Assembly: GCA_002419215.1 (NCBI GenBank) | Contig: DIFQ01000150.1 | Coordinates: forward strand, 1 to 10,475 | DNA length: 10,475 nt | Source: Syntrophaceae bacterium UBA5744 | Lineage (GTDB): Bacteria > Desulfobacterota > Syntrophia > Syntrophales > UBA2192 | Direction: 5' to 3' | Part shown: in pieces, positions 1 to 7,181 of the stretch | How positions within the stretch are numbered: the stretch's first letter is position 1 | Layout: each line of letters starts with the position of its first letter | Position numbers and translations under genes: made by a program | The notes under the pieces: model-generated | The model's input: the letters and a program-made list of their open reading frames with translations, nothing else | What the model was told of the DNA's origin: nothing | Database searches by the model: none

Positions 1-1307
<1,307 letters not shown>

Positions 1308-1374
1308 AGGCCGGTGATTGAGCCGCATCGACACGACGATGAGAAGCGGTCGGTTGCCGCCTTGCGCAGGCGAA

Positions 1375-1453
1375 GATCGGAAGAGCGGAACATCGGAAGC
1401 GCGGAAAGAAGAAGAGGGGTTATCCGATCTTCTGCTCTTCCTCGCTTCCGAGG
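1375..1453. repeat. Hairpin of 8-bp arrayed units (element A)
   Basis: The cimA-leuC gap (1308-1527) holds two arms of tandem 8-mers. On the left, units start at 1375, 1383, 1391 and 1399, all ending in CGGAA with a variable first triplet (GAT, GAG, CAT, GCG). On the right (1422-1453), four units read on the minus strand as degenerate copies of the same unit. The loop is about 15 nt (1407-1421). Pairing of the arms is imperfect, 5-6 of 8 per unit, and several registers are possible because units resemble each other. No T-run follows, so it does not look like a standard terminator. The rest of the gap shows only the leuC ribosome-binding region. Confidence 0.8.
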
Positions 1454-1527
1454 TTCGTGTGCAATGATCGGGGCCTTACAGAAAGGTTCCGGATGTCCTT
1501 TTCGAACAGACAAGCGGAGAACAAACC

Positions 1528-2787
1528 ATGCCCATGACGATTACGGAAAAGATTTTGGCCCGACACGCGGGGCTCGAGAGCGTTGCCCCGGGGGATCTCA
1601 TCGAGGTCAAGGTGGATCTTGCCTTCGCCCATGATTTCACGGCTCCCATCGCGATCCAGGTTTTCAAGGACATCGGCGCCCCGAAGGTCTTCGATCGAAA
1701 GAAGGTCGCCCTCGTGGCCGATCATTTCGTCCCCAACAAGGACATCGCCTCGGCCGAGCAGGCCAAGCTCATGCGTGAGTTCGCCCGCGAGCAGCAGCTC
1801 GAGCTTTACTACGAGGTCGGGGAGGCCGGCATCGGCCACGTGCTGCTGCCGGAGCAGGGGCTCGTCGTCCCGGGCCAGGTGGTCATCGGGGCCGACAGTC
1901 ACACCTGTGCCTACGGGGCCCTGGGGGCCTTTTCGACCGGCGTGGGGAGCACCGACATGGCCGCCGTGATGGCCACGGGCGAGATCTGGCTTCGCGTCCC
2001 GCCGACGATCCGGGTCGAATATACGGGGACGCTGCGGCCGCATGTGGGCGGAAAGGACCTGATCCTTCGCCTCATCGGCGAGATCGGCGTCGAGGGGGCG
2101 CTCTACAGCGCTCTGGAATTCTGCGGCGATGCCTTGCGCGGGCTCTCCATGCCGCACCGGTTCGCGATGGCGAACATGGCCGTCGAGGCGGGGGCGAAAA
2201 ACGGGATCATGGAACCCGACGAGATCACCCGCGCCTACGTGGAGGGCCGGGCCCGGTGGGAGCCCCTCTTCCTCAAGAGCGATGCCGGCGCGAAGCTCGA
2301 GAAAACCATTGCGATCGACGTGAGCTCCCTCGAACCGCAGATCGCCTTCCCCCCGTCACCGGCAAACGTGAAACCGGTCTCGGAGGCCGGGAACGTCACG
2401 CTGGACCAGGTATTCATCGGATCCTGCACCAACGGGTGGCTCGAGGATTTGCGGGATGCGGCGAGTCTCCTGAAGGGCCGCAAGAAGGCGCCGGGGCTTC
2501 GCCTGATCATCATCCCCGCAACTCCAGCCATCCTCAGGGAGGCCATGAAGGAAGGGATCATCGAGACGTTCCTCGAGGCCGGCGCCGTCATCGGGCCGCC
2601 CTGCTGCGGGCCCTGCCTGGGAGGGCACATGGGGCTCCTCGCCTCGGGCGAGCGGGCGCTTGCGACGACGAACCGCAATTTCGTCGGCCGCATGGGCCAC
2701 CCCAAGAGCGAGGTCTTTCTCTGCAATCCCTTTGTGGCTGCGGCATCGGCGGTGCTGGGGAGAATCGGTTCCCCCGAGGAATTATAG
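1528..2787 (+). CDS. leuC: 3-isopropylmalate/citramalate dehydratase, large subunit
   Basis: This is the [4Fe-4S] subunit of the isomerase that interconverts 2- and 3-isopropylmalate (leucine) and also converts citramalate via citraconate to 3-methylmalate (isoleucine). At 419 residues it is the short archaeal/HacA-type LeuC, not the roughly 465-residue enterobacterial form. Aconitase-superfamily motifs are clear: GADSHTCAYGALGAF, GSCTNG with cluster ligand Cys300, and CCGPCLGG with ligands Cys360 and Cys363. The start at 1528 is preceded by a GCGGAGA-like Shine-Dalgarno. The partner leuD follows, and the cimA context suggests that citramalate is a physiological substrate. Homoaconitase-like activity is the main alternative in this subfamily and cannot be excluded from sequence alone. 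Confidence 0.95.
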   Translation: MPMTITEKILARHAGLESVAPGDLIEVKVDLAFAHDFTAPIAIQVFKDIGAPKVFDRKKVALVADHFVPNKDIASAEQAKLMREFAREQQLELYYEVGEAGIGHVLLPEQGLVVPGQVVIGADSHTCAYGALGAFSTGVGSTDMAAVMATGEIWLRVPPTIRVEYTGTLRPHVGGKDLILRLIGEIGVEGALYSALEFCGDALRGLSMPHRFAMANMAVEAGAKNGIMEPDEITRAYVEGRARWEPLFLKSDAGAKLEKTIAIDVSSLEPQIAFPPSPANVKPVSEAGNVTLDQVFIGSCTNGWLEDLRDAASLLKGRKKAPGLRLIIIPATPAILREAMKEGIIETFLEAGAVIGPPCCGPCLGGHMGLLASGERALATTNRNFVGRMGHPKSEVFLCNPFVAAASAVLGRIGSPEEL

Positions 2788-2792
2788 AAATC

Positions 2793-2897
2793 AGTGTCTG
2801 AGTGAAATGGTGTCTGAGTGTCTGAGTGAAGAAAGAAAGCTTCTAACATTCTTCACTCCATCACTTGATCACTCAGACACTTAGACACTCAGGCACT
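2793..2897. repeat. Hairpin of 8-bp arrayed units (element B)
   Basis: The leuC-leuD gap contains a left arm of five adjoining 8-mers (starts 2793, 2801, 2809, 2817, 2825), of type AGTGTCTG or AGTGAARA. The right arm has six 8-mers (2850-2897) that read on the minus strand as AGTGNNNN. The innermost pair, AGTGAAGA (2825-2832) with TCTTCACT (2850-2857), is perfectly complementary. The loop is about 17 nt. It lies wholly between the leuC stop and the leuD Shine-Dalgarno. It has the architecture of element A but an unrelated unit sequence. Confidence 0.88.
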
Positions 2898-2918
2898 TGT
2901 CGACTGTAAGGAGACGAT

Positions 2919-3422
2919 ATGAAATACGAAGGAAAAGTCTGGAAGTTCGGCGATGATGTGGATACGGATCTCATCATCCCTTCCCGCTATTGCAATGTCT
3001 CCGACGGGGCCTTGCTGGCAAAGCACGCCTTTGCCGACGGAAAGCCCGAATTCGCCTCGACGGTCTCGCCGGGCGATGTGATCGTGGGGGGGAGGAACTT
3101 CGGTTGCGGCTCTTCCCGGGAGCACGCCCCCATTGCCATCAAGGCCTCAGGCGTCTCCGTCATCATCGCGAAGAGCTTCGCCCGGATTTTCTACCGCAAC
3201 GCCTTCAATATCGGGCTGCCGCTCCTCGAGTCGGTCGATGCCGCGGAGGAACTGCAGGAAGGCGACCGGCTTTCCGTCGATCTGATCCACGGGAAAATCG
3301 AGAACCTGACCCGCGGGAAGTCCTACGGCGCCCGGCCGATTCCGCCCTTCATGGAGCGGCTCATCAATGCCGGCGGGCTCGTGGAGCACATCCGCAAGGA
3401 AAAGCTTCAGAAGCGCGCGTAG
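2919..3422 (+). CDS. leuD: 3-isopropylmalate/citramalate dehydratase, small subunit
   Basis: This 167-residue swivel-domain subunit completes the LeuCD isomerase. Diagnostic motifs are the N-terminal FGDDVDTDLIIPSRY, the substrate-binding GRNFGCGSSREHAP, and KSFARIFYRNAFNIGLPLL. The length fits the short archaeal-type LeuD that pairs with 420-residue LeuC proteins. The start is well fixed by AAGGAG (2908-2913) five bases ahead of ATG. In the substrate-recognition loop after the conserved IPSRY, the residue usually seen as Leu is Cys26, which may bear on substrate preference (inference). It is the last gene of the cimA-leuC-leuD group and is followed at once by a strong terminator. Confidence 0.96.
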   Translation: MKYEGKVWKFGDDVDTDLIIPSRYCNVSDGALLAKHAFADGKPEFASTVSPGDVIVGGRNFGCGSSREHAPIAIKASGVSVIIAKSFARIFYRNAFNIGLPLLESVDAAEELQEGDRLSVDLIHGKIENLTRGKSYGARPIPPFMERLINAGGLVEHIRKEKLQKRA

Positions 3423-3460
3423 CGTCCAAGCTGCTGCGGTTTTGCTTTTGACGACCGTGA

Positions 3461-3494
3461 AAAGGCCTTCCGCCCTTCGGGGCGGGAGGCCTTT
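3461..3494 (+). terminator. Intrinsic terminator after leuD
   Basis: The two 15-nt arms (3461-3475 and 3480-3494) are fully complementary apart from one T-G pair and enclose a TTCG tetraloop. The arm ends are AAAGGCC and GGCCTTT, so the stem includes its own A and T tracts and may act in both directions. It starts 38 nt after the leuD stop and closes the biosynthetic operon. Confidence 0.9.
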
Positions 3495-3590
3495 GTGATT
3501 TCCGCCGTCGAGCGGATCCCTTTGCGGCTTGGGGGAGCAGGGCTCGACTTACCCGGAACGGGATGCTCCGCCTGAGACGCAAAAAGACTT

Positions 3591-3624
3591 CCCGGTTGAC
3601 GAACCGGGGGGTTTCGTTTAAAGT
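3591..3624 (+). promoter_or_regulatory. Possible promoter and hairpin ahead of the MCE operon
   Basis: TTGACG (3596-3601) and TAAAGT (3619-3624) are separated by 17 nt, a fair sigma-70-type match located about 48 nt before the permease start. The -35 box is embedded in a small perfect hairpin, CCCGGTT (3591-3597) with AACCGGG (3602-3608). The hairpin could be an operator-like palindrome, or a weak terminator, as T-rich sequence follows. Position between a terminator and the first gene of an operon is the main support. Confidence 0.4.
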
Positions 3625-3671
3625 TTTAACGCAGTTACGCGCAGGGCAGGAGATTCCGGGAGGCCGTTTCA

Positions 3672-4448
3672 GTGCGGGATTTCGTGGGGTATGTGGGAAG
3701 GCAGACGGCGGTCAGGCTGAACCGTTACGCGGACCAGTCGGCCTTCCTCTACCTGATCCTGCGCCAGATCGTCGTCAACCCCAGGGCTGGCCGCAGGCTC
3801 AGGCTCCGCATCGTCGTCGAGCAGGTCTACTTCACGGCTGTCGAGGCGCTTTGGATCGTGATCCCCATCGCCCTTCTGCTCGGCAGCATGATGATCCTGC
3901 AGTTCTCCGACCTGGCCGCCCAGCACGACCTGGGCAGGATCACCGTGGCCCTTCTCATCCGGGAGTTCGGCCCCCTGGTCACGGCCCTGGTCGTCATCCT
4001 CCGGTCGGCCACGGCGGTAACGATCGAGACGGGCTACATGAAGGTCCTCCGCGAGATCGAGGCCCTGGAACTCCAGGGAGTGGACCCCCTGGACATCCTC
4101 TACGTTCCCCGCATGATCGGCATCACGGTGTCCCTGTTCTGCCTGATCACGATCTTCTGCATCACCTCCGTGCTGGGGGGTTACGCCATCGCCTGGGCGC
4201 TGACAACCTTGCCCCTGCAGAATTTTCTCGCGCAGATCGGCAAGGCCATCGAGGGGCTCGACATTGCCGTCGTCGCCCTCAAGGCCTTTTTTTTCGGCGT
4301 GGGCATCACCGTGATCTCGCTGCACTACGGGCTGGCCGTCCAGAGGGGGATCACGGAGGTCCCCGTGGCCACATCGAGGGGGGCCGTGGCGTGCCTCTTT
4401 TATTGCCTGGCCGTCAATTTCGCACTCTTTGCCGTCTTCTTCCTGTAG
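3672..4448 (+). CDS. MlaE-type MCE transporter permease
   Basis: This 258-residue multi-pass inner-membrane protein belongs to the MlaE/YrbE permease family, which moves phospholipid or other lipid between the inner membrane and an MCE protein. The GTG start is chosen because GGGAGG (3658-3663) lies eight bases upstream and family similarity begins near there. Conserved landmarks are REFGPLVTALVV (from Arg97) and the cytoplasmic coupling-helix region GYMKVLREIEALELQGVDP, followed by VPRM. Near the C-terminus is EVPVATSRGAV. The small-residue segment that in typical MlaE reads like AGRxGSAxxAE is here VILRSATAVTIET, so this is a divergent member. It is the first gene of a four-gene operon, with the ATPase homologue starting 7 nt after its stop. 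The substrate is unknown. Confidence 0.9.
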   Translation: MRDFVGYVGRQTAVRLNRYADQSAFLYLILRQIVVNPRAGRRLRLRIVVEQVYFTAVEALWIVIPIALLLGSMMILQFSDLAAQHDLGRITVALLIREFGPLVTALVVILRSATAVTIETGYMKVLREIEALELQGVDPLDILYVPRMIGITVSLFCLITIFCITSVLGGYAIAWALTTLPLQNFLAQIGKAIEGLDIAVVALKAFFFGVGITVISLHYGLAVQRGITEVPVATSRGAVACLFYCLAVNFALFAVFFL

Positions 4449-4455
4449 GTTGGAT

Positions 4456-5121
4456 ATGGCGCTCATCGAACTCAGGGATTATGCGCATCGCCCCACGGAG
4501 CGCGGGAAGGGACTGAAAAAATTCTCCTTCACCCTTTCGCCCGGCGATTCGTACAGCCTGCATGCCGACCGGATCGACGATGCGCACCTTTTCATGAGGG
4601 CCCTGGCAACCCTGGAGCCGCCGGAGGGAGGCTGTTACTTGTTCAACGGGGAGGAACTGAATTTTGCCAGGCGCCGCCGGCTCCTTGCCGTCCGCAGGAA
4701 AATAGGCTATCTCGGGACCGATGCCGCGCTGATCGGGAACCGGACGCTGCGGACGAATCTCCTGCTCGGCCGCTACTACCACGAAAACAGCCTGAATCTG
4801 TCCCTGGGCGAGAACGTGTTGTCCCTGTGCCGCGCACTCGGCATCGAGGACAAGCTCGACCTCCGTCCCGCCCAGGTGGCATCGGAGGATGCACGGGCGG
4901 CGATCATCGTCCGAGAGATGACGAAGGGGGCCGAGGTGTTTCTCATCGAGCAGGCCTTCATCGCCCTGGCCCGAACGGCCGCCGAGATGTACATCGAGAT
5001 GATCCGGACGATGATCGGCTCGGGAATCCCCTGTGTCTACTATGCGGGGCTCACGCAGTACGATCGCCTGTTCAAGAAACGGGACATCTACATCCGGGAC
5101 GGTGTCGTGAATGTCGCTTGA
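4456..5121 (+). CDS. Degenerate MlaF-like ABC ATPase (pseudo-ATPase)
   Basis: This 221-residue protein occupies the MlaF position between permease and MCE protein. It aligns with the ABC-ATPase fold but lacks its catalytic motifs. After PGD (29-31) an ungapped alignment puts Walker A at 37-45, where the residues are ADRIDDAHL: the P-loop glycines, the Lys (Ala43) and the Ser/Thr are gone. A Q-loop-like stretch remains around RRKIGYLGTDAALIGNRTLRTNL (80-102, written without the Gln). The LSGGQ site reads VASED (141-145). Walker B is VFLIEQ (161-166), so Asp-Glu has become Glu-Gln. No histidine is found at the H-loop (YYAGLTQYDRLF, 195-206). The frame is intact, GC-rich like its neighbours and tightly packed, which argues for a selected gene and not decay. 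The ATG at 4456 is preferred over an in-frame TTG at 4429 inside the permease gene. A non-hydrolysing scaffold or regulator is inferred. Confidence 0.82.
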   Translation: MALIELRDYAHRPTERGKGLKKFSFTLSPGDSYSLHADRIDDAHLFMRALATLEPPEGGCYLFNGEELNFARRRRLLAVRRKIGYLGTDAALIGNRTLRTNLLLGRYYHENSLNLSLGENVLSLCRALGIEDKLDLRPAQVASEDARAAIIVREMTKGAEVFLIEQAFIALARTAAEMYIEMIRTMIGSGIPCVYYAGLTQYDRLFKKRDIYIRDGVVNVA

Positions 5122-5145
5122 TTGCCGTCCCGTCTCGAGGGAGCC

Positions 5146-6093
5146 ATGGAACTGAAATTCAGCAGGATGGATCGGGTCGTCGGCGTTTTCATCATCGTCG
5201 TTCTTGCCCTCATGGTGGGCTCCGTCGTCCTTGTCGGGCGGGGCAAGGACTGGTTCCGGCCGACAGTGACCTACTACGCGGAGTTCAAGGAGAACTACAA
5301 CCTCGCGCCGGGGTCTCCTGTGAAGCTCTACAAGGCCGACATCGGGAAGGTGAGAAACGTGACGCTCGTCGGGGACGCTGTCCGCGTGAGGCTCTCGATC
5401 TTCGAGGAGTACCACACGAGGTTCCGGGAAGACACGGTGGTGACCGTCGAGAGCCCCACCCTCATCGGGTCGGAGTACGTGGCCGTGCGCCCGGGCAAGC
5501 CCGAAAGCCGTCTCCTCGACCCGGGTGGGACGGTCAAGTCCGAGGAGAAGAGAACTCTCTCGGAGATCCTGGCGGAGTACGAGGTGGAGGAGACGGCAAA
5601 ACGACTGACGGAGACCATCCGGAACCTTGCCGACATCATCGATGAGCTCAGGGACCCGGAGGGGCCGCTGTTCAAGTCCTTGAACAGCATCGAGAAAAAC
5701 CTGAAAAACCTGGAAACGGTCACCACCGGCCTGAAGGAAGGCGAGGGGACGGTCGGGCAGCTTTTGCGCTCCGACGAGCTGATCGACCGGGTGAACATGT
5801 CCATGGAACGGCTTGATAACGTTTTGCAGAATCTCGAGGGAGCCACCCCCGAGGTGACGGCCAACATGCGGGAGAGCATGGAGAAGATCCGGGAGATCAC
5901 GGCCAATCTCGAAAAGGGCAGCCGCGAGGTCCCTGCCGTGATCCGGACGACGAAACGCGGCATCCAGGAAATCCGGGACGGTGTGGACGAGATCAATCGT
6001 CTCGTCAAGGCCCTCGAGAAGACCCCCGTAATCCGGGGAAACCTCCCGCCGAAGCCCGAGGGGAAGGACCTGGATGCGGGACTCAGGAAGTGA
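5146..6093 (+). CDS. MCE-domain (MlaD-like) lipid-transport protein
   Basis: This 315-residue protein has a single N-terminal membrane anchor (about 11-31), then one MCE domain (about 40-115), starting at VTYYAEFKENYNLAPGSPVKLY and including the SPTLIGSEYVAVRPG region. A long helical, coiled-coil-prone tail follows (about 130-290). The motif GEGTVGQLL (199-207) is typical of the helical part of MCE proteins, and the end is proline-rich (PVIRGNLPPKPEG). MCE proteins form hexameric rings that carry lipid across the periplasm. The long tail suggests a needle or tunnel rather than a short ring with a soluble shuttle. The ATG at 5146 is chosen because GAGG (5137-5140) lies five bases upstream. It sits in an operon with permease, ATPase homologue and lipoprotein. 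Confidence 0.92.
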   Translation: MELKFSRMDRVVGVFIIVVLALMVGSVVLVGRGKDWFRPTVTYYAEFKENYNLAPGSPVKLYKADIGKVRNVTLVGDAVRVRLSIFEEYHTRFREDTVVTVESPTLIGSEYVAVRPGKPESRLLDPGGTVKSEEKRTLSEILAEYEVEETAKRLTETIRNLADIIDELRDPEGPLFKSLNSIEKNLKNLETVTTGLKEGEGTVGQLLRSDELIDRVNMSMERLDNVLQNLEGATPEVTANMRESMEKIREITANLEKGSREVPAVIRTTKRGIQEIRDGVDEINRLVKALEKTPVIRGNLPPKPEGKDLDAGLRK

Positions 6094-6100
6094 GGCTGCC

Positions 6101-7027
6101 ATGAGAACTCTGAAACTTGGCCTTGTGCTGTTCTTCGTGATCCTCGCGGCATCCTGCGGCGGGAAAAAGGAAGTGATTGTGCCCGATCACATCAGCGCCG
6201 GCGGCGTGCAGACCGATAAGGGGATGCCCTTCTATGAACGGGGCTGCTACGCCCGTGCCCTGGATTACTTTTACAGGGCCAACGAACTGTACACGGCAAT
6301 CGGGGACAGCCGCGGCATGGCCATGAGCGCAAACAACATCGGTGTCGTGTACCGCTCCATGGGCGAGGCCGCAGCCGCGATCCCCTTCTTCGAGGATGCC
6401 CTGCGGATGTACCGGAGTCTCGGGGATCAGGAGAACGTGCGCCAGACGCTGTCGAACCTGGCGGCCGCCCAGGTGGATACAGGGGATTATGGCGCTGCCG
6501 GGAAGAACATCGACGAGGCGCTGAAGATCCACATCCGGGGCAAGCCTTTCGCCCCGGCCATGACGGTCAAGGGGATTCTCCTGGCGAAGCAGGGCGACGT
6601 CAAGGGAGCCGAAGCGATGCTCAAAGAAGCCCTCGACGACATCAGCCGGAGGCATCCGGCCGGTGAGGCCGCCGCGAATTACGCCATGGGGGAGCTGCTG
6701 CTCGGGACGGCCCGATACAGGGAAGCCGTTCCCTATTTCAACAAGGCCCTCGAAAGCGACCGCAAGGCGGGCTTTTACAGGGGAATTGCCGATGACTTGA
6801 CCGCCCTGGGCCATTGCAGTGCAGGCCTTCGGGATGACGCCTCTGCCGTGAATCACTGGGAGCAGAGCGTCCGGATCTACGCACTCCTGGGAATGGAGGA
6901 AAAGGTTCGGGCGACGATGGGCATGCTGGACGAGGCGGCAAGGCGCTCGAACCGGGACATCGCACTGACCCGCGCCCTCGTGGACCGTTGGCTCAAGGGG
7001 GACATGACGGACAGTCTTTGCGATTAA
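6101..7027 (+). CDS. TPR-repeat lipoprotein of the MCE operon
   Basis: This 308-residue predicted lipoprotein has a short basic start, a hydrophobic segment (6-18) and the lipobox-like LAASC with Cys19 as lipidation site; Gly follows, so export to the outer membrane is plausible. From about residue 35 to 290 it is made of tetratricopeptide-like helical pairs, for example ANNIGVVYRSMGEAAAAIPF, LSNLAAAQVDTGDY and YREAVPYFNKALE. TPRs mediate protein-protein contacts. Its start lies 7 nt after the MCE stop, so it is probably co-translated. A role as outer-membrane or periplasmic docking partner of the MCE tunnel is inferred from context. No MlaC-like soluble carrier or MlaB STAS protein is found nearby. 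The stop codon lies in the middle of a 30-bp palindrome. Confidence 0.88.
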   Translation: MRTLKLGLVLFFVILAASCGGKKEVIVPDHISAGGVQTDKGMPFYERGCYARALDYFYRANELYTAIGDSRGMAMSANNIGVVYRSMGEAAAAIPFFEDALRMYRSLGDQENVRQTLSNLAAAQVDTGDYGAAGKNIDEALKIHIRGKPFAPAMTVKGILLAKQGDVKGAEAMLKEALDDISRRHPAGEAAANYAMGELLLGTARYREAVPYFNKALESDRKAGFYRGIADDLTALGHCSAGLRDDASAVNHWEQSVRIYALLGMEEKVRATMGMLDEAARRSNRDIALTRALVDRWLKGDMTDSLCD

Positions 7028-7040
7028 TCGCAAAGACTGT
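7011..7040. repeat. Perfect 30-bp palindrome over a stop codon
   Basis: The half-site ACAGTCTTTGCGATT (7011-7025) is followed directly by its exact reverse complement (7026-7040), with no spacer and no mismatch. The TAA stop of the TPR lipoprotein (7025-7027) lies at the centre. In RNA it would fold into a stem of up to about 13 bp with a 4-nt loop. No T-run follows, so classical termination is unlikely. An mRNA 3'-end stabiliser or a dimeric protein site is possible. Confidence 0.9.
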
Positions 7041-7043
7041 GGG

Positions 7044-7123
7044 ATTCCGGCATCCGGCTTCAGGCTTCCGGAAAAAGAGAAATATTTTTCCCCATCCGGA
7101 GTCCCGAGGCCCGAATCCGGAGG
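7044..7123. repeat. Hairpin of 7-bp arrayed units (element C)
   Basis: Immediately after the palindrome, the left arm has four adjoining 7-mers (starts 7044, 7051, 7058, 7065) of type NNTCCGG. The right arm has four 7-mers (7096-7123) that read on the minus strand as NNTCSGG. Pairing of the arms is imperfect but substantial, and is improved by G-U pairs. The centre carries A-rich and T-rich tracts (GGAAAAA at 7070-7076, TTTTTCC at 7085-7091). This is the architecture of elements A and B with a different period and sequence. The remainder (7124-7181) holds the kinase Shine-Dalgarno. Confidence 0.85.
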
Positions 7124-7181
7124 CCTTGTGGCATTGGCTTCTTGATCCTCCAATCTCAAACCTTCCAAGAGAGGTATCTCC

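Noticed and set aside
1374..1386. Adapter contamination at the Illumina-like 13-mer
   Set aside because: It is embedded in continuous sequence, follows the 8-bp phase of its neighbours and diverges from the adapter soon after, so a chance match inside the array is more likely.
1420..2157. Minus-strand open frame of 245 codons opposite leuC
   Set aside because: Its product is of odd composition with no recognisable domain, and leuC on the plus strand is certain.
1375..2897. CRISPR arrays in the repeat-rich gaps
   Set aside because: Units are 7-8 bp, adjoining and degenerate, with no 20-40 bp repeats or unique spacers, and no cas genes are present.
4414..6102. Long open frame of 562 codons on the minus strand
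   Set aside because: It lies opposite the ATPase homologue and the MCE gene, both of which have clear family motifs and ribosome sites. Long antisense frames are expected in GC-rich coding DNA.
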